DNA of 64,000 bases from Uliginosibacterium aquaticum (GTDB lineage: Bacteria > Pseudomonadota > Gammaproteobacteria > Burkholderiales > Rhodocyclaceae). This document shows positions 15,991-25,437 of this stretch, piece after piece. A program made the position numbers and the translations under genes. The notes beneath the pieces are model-generated. The model searched no databases and was not told where the DNA came from. It saw nothing but the letters and a program-made list of their open reading frames with translations. Numbering within the stretch: the stretch's first letter is position 1; each line of letters opens with the position of its first letter. Location: NCBI RefSeq assembly GCF_012972705.2, contig NZ_JABCSC020000005.1, positions 62,001 to 126,000 on the forward strand, given 5' to 3'.

Positions 15991-17544
15991 CTAGCGCAGT
16001 GCGACTTTCGCGGGCTCGCGCCCGCGCATCAAACGATGGAGCTGGCGTGCCGGATCCTGTTCGATTGGCTTGCCTGCCTGATACAGGGCCACCACCTGCA
16101 GGCCCTGGCCATCGAGCGCGCGTTCGGCTACCTGATCCGGGCTGATGGTGGCGCGCCCCATGGCGCGTGAGGTCGGCCAGCTCATCTCGGTGAAGACCTG
16201 ATAGACCAGTTCTGAGCAGACGATGCGATCAGTGCTTTCGACGTCGAAATTGAAATCATAAGGTTTGCCGATCTGGCGGAAGGCGCGCAGCACGCGCTGG
16301 ACCTGAGCTTCGCGACTGGCTGCTGGATCGCGCAGGGCGAGCAGATCGTCCACATTCATGAAATGCGCCAGGGTGCTGGCGGTCACGCCGGGGCGCAGCG
16401 CCTCGATCACTGAGCGCCCGTTGCGGATGGAGGCCTGGTGGGGGCGCAGCACGGGGTGATCCCATACGCCCAGTTCACGCAGTTCCGCTTCGTTACCGAC
16501 CCAGATTGCGACATGCCCCCAGTAGCCGGGGATCAAAGCGTCGGTCAGGCGGAAGGGCGTCTTCTCCAGGAGGATGTCACCCGCCTTGAGCTGGCTGAGT
16601 AATTGGGTGCGTGCGCTTTGATTTTCGTGCAGATAGCCCTGGCGGGTTTCGATCACACCAATGGCGTTGCCGAAGAGCATCGAGAACATGCCCATGCCGT
16701 CTTTTCCAAGGCGGCGCACCTGGTCGCCGGTGAGCTGGTTGAAGAGGCCGATGCGATTGAGTACGCGTCCGGCCACGCTGCTTTCCTGTATCCGGACGAA
16801 GGAAGGGCTCTGTTCGACCAGCCCGGCAAGGTAACGCTCTTCGCTACTGGGCAGACTGTCGCGCTGAGGGCGGATCTCGCGCTGGTAATGTTCGATGGCG
16901 CGCCGTACACGCTGGCGCTTGGCTTCCGAATGGTAGCCACGCTGCGCTTCGCGCATCTGCCCGGGCGACAGACCCCAGCCTGGGTCGGCCTGGTCCACGA
17001 TGCGCCGAAGGGCGCCGTCCTGTTCATAGAGGGATACGGCGAGCAGGTAGTTGTCGTAGAGCAGCAGGGCTGCGGCCAGTGCCATCATTACGCCTTCATT
17101 GCGCGCGCGCTGGAATTCCGCACGTGTTCTCAAGGCAGGTGCGAGCGGTTCGAGCCAGCATTCGTTGTGCTCGGCTATCTGCAGCAGGCGCTCGCGCAAC
17201 TTGATATGGGCGAGGGTGGCGAGGCGAATGTTTTCGAGATTGGCGCCACTCAGGGGCTCGCCGCGTTCGCGCTTGTCACGCAGGACGATGGCGCCGCGGA
17301 TCAGTTTTTCACGCTCGGCGAGGGCCTCTTCCGCCAAGGGCTGGAAGGCTTCGATGCGCTCGCGGAATACGGCCTGGACGGCGTCGGCAGCGAGTGGCTG
17401 CAGCGTTTCGATCTCCTGTGCAGCGCAGCTCCCGGCCGCTGCAGCGGCGGCTGGCAGACTGAGCAGACTGATGCAGGCAAGGATCAGGCAGGGTAGGTGG
17501 GGCAGGCGCACGAGAAGGTCTCCAGCATCGGGGCGAAGAAGCAT
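15991..17544 (-). CDS. YiiX/YebB-like permuted NlpC/P60 cysteine hydrolase, exported
   Basis: 517 residues. A signal peptide (about 1-33, ending in an Ala-rich stretch before SCAAQ) precedes a long alpha-helical region (about 35-300) and a C-terminal permuted papain-like domain (about 310-500). The catalytic pair appears as His in GYWGHVAIWVG and Cys in IVCSELVYQVF, the order expected for the permuted YiiX type. Family members are amidases or peptidases acting on cell-wall or lipid-linked substrates; the substrate here is unknown. ATG 17544 is used; in-frame codons to 17643 lack a signal. It follows pbpC by 40 bases on the same strand, suggesting a cell-envelope role. Confidence 0.8.
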   Translation of the reverse strand: MLLRPDAGDLLVRLPHLPCLILACISLLSLPAAAAAAGSCAAQEIETLQPLAADAVQAVFRERIEAFQPLAEEALAEREKLIRGAIVLRDKRERGEPLSGANLENIRLATLAHIKLRERLLQIAEHNECWLEPLAPALRTRAEFQRARNEGVMMALAAALLLYDNYLLAVSLYEQDGALRRIVDQADPGWGLSPGQMREAQRGYHSEAKRQRVRRAIEHYQREIRPQRDSLPSSEERYLAGLVEQSPSFVRIQESSVAGRVLNRIGLFNQLTGDQVRRLGKDGMGMFSMLFGNAIGVIETRQGYLHENQSARTQLLSQLKAGDILLEKTPFRLTDALIPGYWGHVAIWVGNEAELRELGVWDHPVLRPHQASIRNGRSVIEALRPGVTASTLAHFMNVDDLLALRDPAASREAQVQRVLRAFRQIGKPYDFNFDVESTDRIVCSELVYQVFTEMSWPTSRAMGRATISPDQVAERALDGQGLQVVALYQAGKPIEQDPARQLHRLMRGREPAKVALR

Positions 17545-17584
17545 AAGCCGCTGGCACACGACTCGCCAAGCCTTGCCCGTCGGA

Positions 17585-19927
17585 TCAATCGCGGCGGAAT
17601 TCAAAATGCGCGCTGGCGTGGCGGCCGGCATCATCGACCACACTGAGGCGGTGCTCGCCCGGGGTGCTCAGGCGCAGCAACAAATTGCCGTCAGTGCTGG
17701 CCGGGCGCAGCAAGGCACCGTCAAGCAACCAATACACGCGCCCGCTTGCGCCGCTGGCATGCAGGCTCAGCTCGGCTTCGCGCCTGCCTGGAGTAGCCCG
17801 CAGGCGTGCGCCGCTGGCAATGCCGTGTAGTCGTAAGGGGCCGACTCCGAGTGCCTGACGGCAAGCAGGGTCCCATTCGAGGACTGACTGGCGGGCCGGG
17901 CTCAGCCAGGGTTCGAGATGCGCGGGCCAGCGCAGGATCTCGCGGGTTTGGGCACTTGGCTGGCAGGCCGGGCTGGTGCGCAGGCCGTTGAGCGGGTTGA
18001 TCCAGGCCGTTTCGACCAGGCCCGGGCGGGCATCGCGTTCCGGCAAGGTCGGCGGGATGGCACCGGCCAGTATCCAGGCGGTGCGCTTTTCAGGGCAGTA
18101 TTCCGCCGGTGTGGCATCAAGCGCGGTGCCCAGCGGCCAGCAGATGGTTGCGGTGCTGACGCTGGCGGGCCGCTGGCGCGGCGTGGCAGGCCCAGCGGGC
18201 AGGGCGGCAATCAGCTCGCGCAGCAGTGGGGCGGCGATGTTGGCGCCGAAGAAACCCGGATTAGGTGTGCCATCCGGGCGTCCCACCCATACGCCGACGG
18301 TATGGGAATCACTCACCCCGATCGCCCAGGCGTCGCGGAAGCCGAAGCTGGTGCCGGTCTTCCAGGCCAGGCGATGAGTCGCGCCTTCGTGAAAGGGGCG
18401 ATCCGGATGGCCGCCGGTTTCGAGGATGTCGCGCACGATGAAAGCCGCGCCCTCGCTCATGATGCGCCGCTCGATGCGGGGTGCCTCAGGGGTGAGGCGA
18501 GGCTGGCCGCTGAGCCCGCCGGCGGCCAGGGCACGGTAAGCGCCGACGAGTTCCTCCAGGCGTGCGCCGGCGCCGCCCAGGATGATCGACAGGTTCGGTT
18601 CGCTGCCGGCAGGCAAGCGCAGTGGCAGCCCTCCGTTATGGAGCAGGGCAGCGAAGCGCTGCGGGCCAAGACGGTCGAGCAGGTCGACTGCCGGCACGTT
18701 GAGTGAGCGTTGCAAGGCTTCGGCCACGCTGACCGGACCTGAGAAGTTAGCCTGGAAGTTGCCCGGCTCGTAGCCAGCGAAGGATTGCGGTGCGTCGCTG
18801 AGCAGACTTTCGGAATGGACTAGGCCTTCATCCAGCGCCATCGCATACAGGAAGGGCTTCAGAGTGGAGCCAGGCGAGCGCAGGCCACGCACCATGTCCA
18901 CATGATTGAAGCGCTGGGCATCGCTGAAGTCTGCCGAACCTGCGTAGGCACGCACCTCCAGGCTGGCCGTCTCCATCACCAGCACCGCCATCGACACACG
19001 TGGTGGCAGTTGTTCAACGCGATCCAGCAGCAGACGCTCGACCGTACTCTGGGTTTCTGCATCTAGCGTAGAACGGATGAGCGGGGCATGGCCGCCTGCA
19101 TATAACTGGCGTAGACGCTCGGCGGCCAGCGGCGCTACCCAACGCGCGCGCAGCGGATTCACACCGACACGTTCGATCCGGGCGTCCTCCACCGCGGCTG
19201 GCGTCCATACGCCAAGCTCCGCCATCCGCTTGAGCACCTTGTCGCGTGCTTGCTGGGCTTTTGCAGGGAAGCGGTCCGGGCGCAGGCGCGAGGGAGCCTG
19301 GGGCAGTACGACCAGTAGGGCGGCCTCGGCGGCACTTAGATGTGAGGATGGCTTGCCCAGATACATCCGGCTGGCCATTTCCACGCCCTCAACGATGCCG
19401 CCCATCGGAGCACGATTCAGATACAAGCCTAGAATCTCACGCTTCGAGAAATGCAATTCAAGCTGCAGCGCGCGCAGGATCTGGCGTAGCTTGCCGCCAA
19501 GGCTGCGACCTGGCGGCTCGATGATGCGGGCTACCTGCATGCTCAGCGTGGAGCCACCCGAAATGATGTGGCCGTGCCTTGCCCATTGCAGGGCGGCGCG
19601 TAGCAGGGCGGCCGGATTTACACCCGGATGGTAGTGGAACCAGCGATCCTCGTAGCCCAGCAGGGCTTCCAGATAAAGCGGCGAGACCGCCTCAATGGCA
19701 ACAGGGTGGCGCCAGATGCCGTCGCGCCCGGGCCAGCTGCGCAGACTGCTGCCATCGCTGGCCAGTACGACCTGAGCGGATTCGTTACGTGGCAGCGGCA
19801 AAGGGAAGAGCTGATCCGCCAGGAGACCGAGGGTCAGCAGCAGGGCCAGGCCACCGCGCAGCGGATGGCGGCGCAGCCAGGCGAGGCTTTGACGAAGAAG
19901 GGTGCGCAGGTGCAGGAAGTGGGGCAT
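17585..19927 (-). CDS. pbpC: Penicillin-binding protein 1C
   Basis: 780 residues, typical for PBP1C. One N-terminal transmembrane anchor (about 25-43), a glycosyltransferase 51 domain (about 60-235; EDRWFHYHPGVNP, GGSTLSMQVAR, KREILGLYLNRAPMG), a transpeptidase domain (SPGSTLKPFLY with the active Ser of SxxK, SLNVPAVDLL, KTGTSFGFRDAWAIG) and a C-terminal BiPBP_C domain (last about 90 residues). It polymerises and may crosslink peptidoglycan in the periplasm. In many genomes pbpC is paired with an alpha-2-macroglobulin (yfhM); none is present here. Confidence 0.96.
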   Translation of the reverse strand: MPHFLHLRTLLRQSLAWLRRHPLRGGLALLLTLGLLADQLFPLPLPRNESAQVVLASDGSSLRSWPGRDGIWRHPVAIEAVSPLYLEALLGYEDRWFHYHPGVNPAALLRAALQWARHGHIISGGSTLSMQVARIIEPPGRSLGGKLRQILRALQLELHFSKREILGLYLNRAPMGGIVEGVEMASRMYLGKPSSHLSAAEAALLVVLPQAPSRLRPDRFPAKAQQARDKVLKRMAELGVWTPAAVEDARIERVGVNPLRARWVAPLAAERLRQLYAGGHAPLIRSTLDAETQSTVERLLLDRVEQLPPRVSMAVLVMETASLEVRAYAGSADFSDAQRFNHVDMVRGLRSPGSTLKPFLYAMALDEGLVHSESLLSDAPQSFAGYEPGNFQANFSGPVSVAEALQRSLNVPAVDLLDRLGPQRFAALLHNGGLPLRLPAGSEPNLSIILGGAGARLEELVGAYRALAAGGLSGQPRLTPEAPRIERRIMSEGAAFIVRDILETGGHPDRPFHEGATHRLAWKTGTSFGFRDAWAIGVSDSHTVGVWVGRPDGTPNPGFFGANIAAPLLRELIAALPAGPATPRQRPASVSTATICWPLGTALDATPAEYCPEKRTAWILAGAIPPTLPERDARPGLVETAWINPLNGLRTSPACQPSAQTREILRWPAHLEPWLSPARQSVLEWDPACRQALGVGPLRLHGIASGARLRATPGRREAELSLHASGASGRVYWLLDGALLRPASTDGNLLLRLSTPGEHRLSVVDDAGRHASAHFEFRRD

Positions 19928-19933
19928 GAAAAG

Positions 19934-19957
19934 AAATGCCGGCGTGAGCCGGCATTT
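19934..19957 (-). terminator. Rho-independent terminator after the OmpA-like gene
   Basis: A perfect 10-bp stem (AAATGCCGGC / GCCGGCATTT) with loop GTGA; on the minus strand it runs into CTTTTC. It separates the OmpA-like gene from pbpC, so pbpC needs its own promoter or readthrough. Confidence 0.8.
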
Positions 19958-19975
19958 GCTTCAGAGCGATGCGGT

Positions 19976-20437
19976 TTATTGCAGGTGGATATCCACGCGG
20001 CGTGCTTCCTGCATATCAGCGGTGTCGGTGAGCTGCTCCGGCTTGCGCAGCACGATGCGCTCTGCCGGCACGCCGACCCCGATCAGGGCTTTCTGGGTTG
20101 CCATGGCGCGCTCCTTGGCCAATTCAGCGTTCTTGACTGGATCGCCGGAGGGATCGTGAAAACCGGAAATCAGCACCTGCGCCTTCGGATTGGCCGCGAT
20201 TTTTTCCTTCAGGGTCTGGATGGCTCCACCGGCCTCTTCGGGCAATTCGTCGCTGCCGAGATTGAAGTAGATGCGTGCCACCGGCTCGCCCTGCGGTATG
20301 CCGGCTTGGGTTTTGACCGATACATTCCGGTAGCCGGGTGAGGTGGTGTAGACACCGAAACTGATCACTGCCAGCACGCAGGCCAGTACCAGGCCGCCAA
20401 TCAGTACGACGAGCCCGATCTGTTCATCTTTCTCCAT
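19976..20437 (-). CDS. OmpA-family protein with N-terminal membrane anchor
   Basis: 153 residues: one transmembrane helix (about 8-30) followed by a periplasmic OmpA C-terminal-like domain (about 52-152) with IYFNLGSDELPEEA, VLISGFHDPSGD and NAELAKERAMATQKAL. The usual peptidoglycan-binding NxxLSxxRA motif is loosened to NAELAKERA, and the usual Asp and Arg positions appear as GFHDPSG and RRVDI. It likely tethers the inner membrane to peptidoglycan. It is a single-gene unit closed by a terminator. Confidence 0.78.
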   Translation of the reverse strand: MEKDEQIGLVVLIGGLVLACVLAVISFGVYTTSPGYRNVSVKTQAGIPQGEPVARIYFNLGSDELPEEAGGAIQTLKEKIAANPKAQVLISGFHDPSGDPVKNAELAKERAMATQKALIGVGVPAERIVLRKPEQLTDTADMQEARRVDIHLQ

Positions 20438-20488
20438 GTTCTCTCCGGGAAAAATTCTTTTTTTGAAGACGCGAAGGATACGCGCAAC

Positions 20489-21202
20489 TCATTTCGTATG
20501 CACATTCAGGAGCCAGCGCTCATACAGATGTTCGGCAACGGCGCGCATCGCCGGCAGCTTGCTTGGTAGCTCGGCGAGCAAGGCGCTGCGGCTCTGCACC
20601 GGGGCGGGAGAGGTGGGCTCCACCGCTAGATCATGGGACCATTCTGCAGCCCAGCTTGTGATCAGGCTTTCGGTCATCTCCACATGGCATTGCATGCCGA
20701 GATGTGGCCCCAGGGCAAAGGCCTGATTGGCGCAGAAGGCGCTGGAGAAAAGTGGCACAGCCGCAGCCGGGAGGGTGAAGGTCTCGTTGTGCCAGTGAAA
20801 ACTGTCAAAGTCCGACAACTCTCCCAGCCAGTGGCGAGCGGTGGCGTTGACCGCAAGCTCTACCCGGCCCCAGCCGATCTCACGCTGCGGATTGCGTGTC
20901 ACCGTGCCGCCGAGTGCCTTGGCCATCAGCTGCCCGCCAAGGCAGTGTCCGATAACCGGGATGTCCAGGGCTACGGCTTCGCGGATCAGGGCCAGCTCCT
21001 GCGTGATCCATGGCAGCTCATCATTCACGCTCATTTCGCCGCCCATGAAGCACAAACCTGCAAAGGGCGCAGCTGAATCCGGCACGGTTGCGCCCTGGTC
21101 TATGCGAATGTGCTGCCAGGGCAGCTTGCGGGCGTCGAGGAAGCTGGCAAAATGGCCGGGCCCTACCAGCGGGCTGTGCTGGAATACTGCGATGGGTTTC
21201 AT
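20489..21202 (-). CDS. Class I glutamine amidotransferase-like protein
   Basis: 237 residues with the GuaA/YfeJ-type triad fold: nucleophile Cys in VIGHCLGGQLMAKALGG and His near GMQCHVEMTESLI with its following Glu. Length and layout match the free-standing GMP-synthase-like glutaminases of unknown acceptor (some act on gamma-glutamyl compounds). ATG 21202 is chosen; the longer in-frame extension toward 21727 lies antisense to the protease gene and is rejected. Its start overlaps that of the divergent aspartic protease gene. Confidence 0.83.
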   Translation of the reverse strand: MKPIAVFQHSPLVGPGHFASFLDARKLPWQHIRIDQGATVPDSAAPFAGLCFMGGEMSVNDELPWITQELALIREAVALDIPVIGHCLGGQLMAKALGGTVTRNPQREIGWGRVELAVNATARHWLGELSDFDSFHWHNETFTLPAAAVPLFSSAFCANQAFALGPHLGMQCHVEMTESLITSWAAEWSHDLAVEPTSPAPVQSRSALLAELPSKLPAMRAVAEHLYERWLLNVHTK

Positions 21203-21848
21203 GATGATGACGATGCTGCGCTGCGCAATGGCAATGATTCTAGCGATTTTGGCTGGGCATGCGGTGGCAGCCGAGGTGGCTTTGGTGGGGGTGTTGGGCA
21301 GCAAGGCCTTGCTGGTGATCGATGGCGGTGCTCCGCGTACCCTTGCCGTGGGGCAGCTCGTTGGCGATGTGAAGCTCCTGAGTGTGAGCAGCGATACCGC
21401 CGAGATCGAGATTCGCGGCCAGCGCTCGCGCTTGCGGATGGGCGACTCTCCCGTCAGCGTGGGTGAGCGAAACAGTGCTGCCAAGCAGGTGACGCTGGTC
21501 TCTGATGTCCGGGGGCACTTCAGCACCTCTGGCAGCATCAATGGCGCCAATGTGACTTTCCTGGTTGATACGGGAGCCTCTTCGGTCGCGATGGGGGCGT
21601 CTACCGCAATGGCTGCCGGTATCGATTTTCGCAAGGGCGAGCCGGGTATGGCCGGTACTGCCAATGGTGTGGTGCCGATGTGGCGGGTACGGATCCGCAA
21701 TGTGCGAATCGGTGACATTCTCCTCAACGATGTTGAGGGCGCCGTGATGCAGGTAGATATGCCTTATGTGCTGCTCGGGATGAGTTTTCTGAACCGGATG
21801 GAAATGCGCCGGGATGGCAGCACCATGGTGCTGACCCAACGTTACTGA
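21201..21848 (+). CDS. Clan AA retroviral-type aspartic protease (TIGR02281-like), exported
   Basis: About 215 residues. A signal peptide (MLRCAMAMILAILAGHAVA) is followed by an N-terminal domain (about 25-85) and a single-lobe pepsin/retropepsin domain with active-site VDTGASSVAMG and the late LLGMSFLNRMEM motif characteristic of this bacterial family. It probably works as a homodimer in the periplasm. Start choice is uncertain: ATGs at 21192, 21201, 21204, 21207 and 21213 are all in frame and none has a clear Shine-Dalgarno. Its start region overlaps the divergent amidotransferase start. nudL follows 4 bases after the stop. Confidence 0.82.
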   Translation: MMMTMLRCAMAMILAILAGHAVAAEVALVGVLGSKALLVIDGGAPRTLAVGQLVGDVKLLSVSSDTAEIEIRGQRSRLRMGDSPVSVGERNSAAKQVTLVSDVRGHFSTSGSINGANVTFLVDTGASSVAMGASTAMAAGIDFRKGEPGMAGTANGVVPMWRVRIRNVRIGDILLNDVEGAVMQVDMPYVLLGMSFLNRMEMRRDGSTMVLTQRY

Positions 21849-21852
21849 CGGT

Positions 21853-22464
21853 ATGGCTCACGACATCCTTGCCCTGCGCGCACGGTTTGCGCATCTGGCC
21901 GAGTTTGCCTGGCATGAGACCTGGCCTCTGAGCGAGCATCAGGCCGAAGCGGCCGTATTGTTGCCGGTGCGCTCAGCCGAGAATGGCTTGCAGGTACTGC
22001 TGACCCGGCGTACCGATCATCTCAATCACCATGCGGGGCAGATCAGTTTTCCGGGCGGCCGTCGTGAAGAGGCGGACACTTCCTTGATCCAGACCGCCCT
22101 GCGTGAATCGCAGGAGGAGATTGGTCTCGACCCGGCTTGCGTCGAAGTGCTTGGAGTGTTGCCGGAGTTTGGGACGCCGAGTGGTTTTCGCATTACGCCG
22201 GTCGTTGGCCTGCTGCTCGGAGATCCCGCGTTACGCCTGGATGATTTCGAAGTAGCCGAGGTTTTCGAGGTGCCGCTGGAATTCCTGCTGCAACGCGAAA
22301 ATTACCAGTTGCATCGCGTTCGCTGGCGTGAGGGCGAGCGCCGTGTTCATGCCGTACCGCATGGAGGGCGTTTCATCTGGGGCGCCACGGCAGGAATCCT
22401 GGCCATGTTTGCGGCTTTCCTGCTCGATGATGTGACCAAAGCGCCACAAGGCCGGGCGGGCTGA
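21853..22464 (+). CDS. nudL: CoA pyrophosphatase (Nudix, NudL/YeaB type)
   Basis: 203 residues. Hydrolyses CoA and derivatives to 3',5'-ADP and 4'-phosphopantetheine. The Nudix box runs from FPGGRREEADTSL to ALRESQEEIGL, preceded by the family-specific LNHHAGQISFPGG segment typical of CoA-specific Nudix enzymes. ATG 21853 follows the protease stop by 4 bases, so it is likely co-transcribed. Confidence 0.88.
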   Translation: MAHDILALRARFAHLAEFAWHETWPLSEHQAEAAVLLPVRSAENGLQVLLTRRTDHLNHHAGQISFPGGRREEADTSLIQTALRESQEEIGLDPACVEVLGVLPEFGTPSGFRITPVVGLLLGDPALRLDDFEVAEVFEVPLEFLLQRENYQLHRVRWREGERRVHAVPHGGRFIWGATAGILAMFAAFLLDDVTKAPQGRAG

Positions 22465-22539
22465 CGGGGCCTATGCTATCTTCCCCGCCTGCGCCCTGAT
22501 GGCAAGGCGCTTTCCCGAGATTCTTCCGCTGGTTTTCCG

Positions 22540-23463
22540 ATGACCCTGCTCGCGATCATCCTCACGCTGGTTCTTGAACAGTTCCGCCCGCTGAATGCGA
22601 CACGCTTTCTCTATCCGGCGCTGGCCGCGCTAGGGCGTTTCTTCGAAGGGCGCTTCAACGATGGCAAAGCCCACCACGGCATGATTGCGTGGTGTGTGAT
22701 GGTGCTGCCGCCGGTGCTGCTATCGGCCCTGATCCATTTTCTGCTCTATGCCATCCATCCGCTCGCCGCGCTGCTCTTCAACATTGCGCTGCTCTATTGC
22801 ACGATGGGTTTTCGTCACAGCAGTCACTACTTCACGCGCATCCATGCGGCCTTGCGAGCGCAGGATCTGCAGCATGCGCGCAAGCTGATCGGTGAATGGC
22901 GTGGCCATCTGCATGATCAGAGCAGTAGCGAGGAAATCGTGCGCCTCACGCTCGAGAAGGGCATTGTCGGTGCTCATCGTCAGGTGTTCGCGATTGTTGT
23001 CTGTTTCCTGCTTCTGCCGGGGCCCAGTGGCGCAGTGTTGTATCGCATGGCGGATTTTTTCAACCGCGAATGGGGCGCGCGTAGTGATCCGGAGATCGGT
23101 GATTTCGGTGCATTCGCACGGCGTGCCTTTGCGGTGATCGAATGGCTGCCAGCACGGATTACCGCGATGGCTTTTGCCATTGTGGGTGACTTTGAAGATG
23201 CCGCGCACTGCTGGCGGACCCAGGCAAGCAGCTGGCCGGACCGCAACGAAGGCATTCTCATCTCTGCGGGTGCGGGGGCACTGGGTGTGCAGGTCGGCCA
23301 ACCGGTGCAGGAGAGCGGCGAAATTCTGGATCGACCGCTCCTGGGCGCGGGCGACGAGGCTGAAGTTGCCTATCTGCAGAGCTTTGTGGGGCTCGTGCGG
23401 CGCACTCTGGTGCTCAACGTGCTGGCGCTGGTGTTCCTGAGTCTGTCCCGCCTGGCTGCCTAA
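22540..23463 (+). CDS. CobD/CbiB-family (AmpE-like) membrane protein
   Basis: 307 residues and about five hydrophobic segments; the N-terminus (MTLLAIILTLVLEQFRPL) and GAHRQVFAIVVCFLLLPGPSGAVLYRMADF, read in parts, place it in the CobD/CbiB-AmpE superfamily. True CbiB attaches aminopropanol to cobyric acid; AmpE-like members have a poorly defined role. Although the organism makes B12, this gene is 15 kb from the corrin operon and its N-terminus is more AmpE-like, so I do not assign cobalamin function. It ends 2 bases before the convergent miaA stop. Confidence 0.72.
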   Translation: MTLLAIILTLVLEQFRPLNATRFLYPALAALGRFFEGRFNDGKAHHGMIAWCVMVLPPVLLSALIHFLLYAIHPLAALLFNIALLYCTMGFRHSSHYFTRIHAALRAQDLQHARKLIGEWRGHLHDQSSSEEIVRLTLEKGIVGAHRQVFAIVVCFLLLPGPSGAVLYRMADFFNREWGARSDPEIGDFGAFARRAFAVIEWLPARITAMAFAIVGDFEDAAHCWRTQASSWPDRNEGILISAGAGALGVQVGQPVQESGEILDRPLLGAGDEAEVAYLQSFVGLVRRTLVLNVLALVFLSLSRLAA

Positions 23464-24417
23464 TCAGGTTTCGCGCCAGGCGCTGAGCGCCGCCTCGAGT
23501 TGCGCCAGATGTTGCGCATCGAGACTGTCGAACTCCTGATAGCCGCTCCAGTTTTCGCGGAATTGCCGCAGCCAGGTGATCTGGCGTTTGGCCAGTTGGC
23601 GGGTGGCGGCAATGCCTTTTTCGCGCATTGTGGCGGCATCCACTTCGCCGTCGAGGTATTCCCACATCTGGCGATAGCCAACGCAACGCATCGAGGTCAT
23701 TTCGATGTCCAGGCGATAGCGCGTGCGTAATTGCCTAACTTCCTCTTCAAAGCCCTCATCCAGCATGGCATCGAAGCGCTGGGCGATGCGGGTGTGCAGT
23801 ACGCTACGTTCAGCTGGCTGGAGCGCCAGTGGCAGGTAGTCAATGGCTGGGCTCGTGCTCTCACGCTGGGCGTAGCTCTCCGCCAGGGGGCGGCCGGTCA
23901 GGCGTACAACTTCCAGCGCGCGCTGAATGCGCTGGGCATCATTCGGATTCAGGCGGCTGGCAGCGGCCGCATCAAGGCGGGCGAGTTCCGCGTGCAGGGC
24001 TGGCCAGCCTGCACGAGCAGCATGCTCTTCGATCTCCTGCCGCAGGGCGGCATCAGCCTGCGGCAAGTCCGATAGTCCTTCTAGCAATGCCTTGAAATAC
24101 AGCATGGTGCCGCCAGCCAGCACGGGCAGCTGGCCGCGGGCGCAGATCTCGCCGATGAGGCGCTGGGCATCACTGCAAAAACGCGCGGCTGAGTAAGCTT
24201 CTTCCGGCGTGATGATGTCGATGAGATGATGCGGACATTGCGCCAGTTCTTCCTCGTCCGGCTTGGCTGTGCCGATGTTCATGTCGCGGAACACCAGGGC
24301 GGAATCCACGCTGATGATCTCGATCGGCGACTGACGGGCCAGATGCAGGGCGGCGGCAGTCTTGCCGCTGGCGGTAGGGCCCATCAGGAGAACAGCTTGC
24401 AGGCGGGTATCGGACAT
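23464..24417 (-). CDS. miaA: tRNA dimethylallyltransferase
   Basis: 317 residues. Adds the dimethylallyl group to N6 of A37 in tRNAs reading UNN codons. The P-loop is GPTASGKT, followed by [39 protein letters not shown] and the swinging insert ending in [13 protein letters not shown]. It starts with ATG 24417, divergent from the GumN-like gene 18 bases away. Confidence 0.97.
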   Translation of the reverse strand: MSDTRLQAVLLMGPTASGKTAAALHLARQSPIEIISVDSALVFRDMNIGTAKPDEEELAQCPHHLIDIITPEEAYSAARFCSDAQRLIGEICARGQLPVLAGGTMLYFKALLEGLSDLPQADAALRQEIEEHAARAGWPALHAELARLDAAAASRLNPNDAQRIQRALEVVRLTGRPLAESYAQRESTSPAIDYLPLALQPAERSVLHTRIAQRFDAMLDEGFEEEVRQLRTRYRLDIEMTSMRCVGYRQMWEYLDGEVDAATMREKGIAATRQLAKRQITWLRQFRENWSGYQEFDSLDAQHLAQLEAALSAWRET

Positions 24418-24435
24418 CAGGACAGGAGCGTAAGG

Positions 24436-25320
24436 ATGTACAGGATTGTGGCGGTGTTGGGATTGATGGTCGGGTTGCTAGGCAGCCCTTTCGCATTGGC
24501 AAGTGAGCGCCTGATGCTGTGGGAGGCCAGCAGTGCGAAGGGCACAGTGTACTTGTTCGGATCGATCCACGTCTGCAAGGCGAGCTGCTTTCCTTTGAGC
24601 GCCAGTGTGACGCGTCGCCTGGATGCCAGTGATGCACTGGTGCTGGAACTTGATCCGGCTCGCAGTGAAGCCCAACTGGGCTTGCTGACAGCTGGCATGT
24701 ATCCGGCGGGCGATAGCCTGCAGCGGAAAATGTCAGCCGGGCAATGGCAGGTACTGGAGCGCAGTCTCGAAAAATTGGGCTTGCCAGCACCCATGATGGC
24801 GGGCTTTCGTCCCTGGATGCTGAGTCTGACCATCACTCTGCAGGCTGCGCAGCAGGCCGGTTTTGATGTCTCACAGGGGATCGATCTGTGGGCCTTGGAA
24901 CGCGCTCGCGCGCAAGGCAAGAAGGTGCTGGAGCTTGAAAGCGTGGAACGCCAGATTGCGGCGGCTTCTGCTGGCAGTGAGCACGAGCAGCTTGAGGCGC
25001 TGCAGCTCTTGCTGCAACAGGTGAATGCCGGCCGTTTGCCCGGCATGTTCGAGGAAATGCGCCAAGCTTGGCAGCGGGGCGATACCAGCGCCCTTGAACG
25101 TTTGACGGCAGAAGGTGCGCCGAAAGGCTCGAGCATTACTTATGAATTGCTGGATCGGCGCAACGCTGAAATGGCCGACAAGCTGCAGAAGCAATTCCTG
25201 CCCGCCTCACGCAAACTCTTTGTGGTGGTTGGCGCAGCGCATCTGGTCGGCCCCAAAGGGGTGCCGGCCCTGCTGGCGCAGCAAGGCTTCAAGCTGCGCC
25301 AGCTGAGCGACGGGGACTGA
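24436..25320 (+). CDS. TraB/GumN family protein, exported
   Basis: 294 residues. A signal peptide ([22 protein letters not shown]) is followed by a TraB/GumN (Tiki-like) domain: [11 protein letters not shown] with the conserved GxxH near the N-terminus, then [10 protein letters not shown], and a C-terminal [15 protein letters not shown] with the second conserved GxxH. The two histidine motifs are the proposed metal site of Tiki-type proteases; bacterial function is not settled. ATG 24436 has AGGAG and TAAGG upstream. It is a single-gene unit ending before a shared terminator. Confidence 0.85.
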   Translation: MYRIVAVLGLMVGLLGSPFALASERLMLWEASSAKGTVYLFGSIHVCKASCFPLSASVTRRLDASDALVLELDPARSEAQLGLLTAGMYPAGDSLQRKMSAGQWQVLERSLEKLGLPAPMMAGFRPWMLSLTITLQAAQQAGFDVSQGIDLWALERARAQGKKVLELESVERQIAAASAGSEHEQLEALQLLLQQVNAGRLPGMFEEMRQAWQRGDTSALERLTAEGAPKGSSITYELLDRRNAEMADKLQKQFLPASRKLFVVVGAAHLVGPKGVPALLAQQGFKLRQLSDGD

Positions 25321-25410
25321 TTTCAGGCCGCCACCGAAGTAATACTTCGTGCCATGCGCTGTAGTGCGGCGGGAGGCCTGTCTTGGCGTATTGTTTCAAA
25401 AGAAGGATGA

Positions 25411-25430
25411 AGGCGCTTTGTTAAGCGCCT
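25411..25430. terminator. Bidirectional terminator between the GumN-like gene and pmbA
   Basis: A perfect 8-bp stem (AGGCGCTT / AAGCGCCT) with loop TGTT. The minus-strand side is followed by TTCATCCTTCTTTTG; the plus side lacks a strong U tract. Confidence 0.65.
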
Positions 25431-25437
25431 GTCAGCC

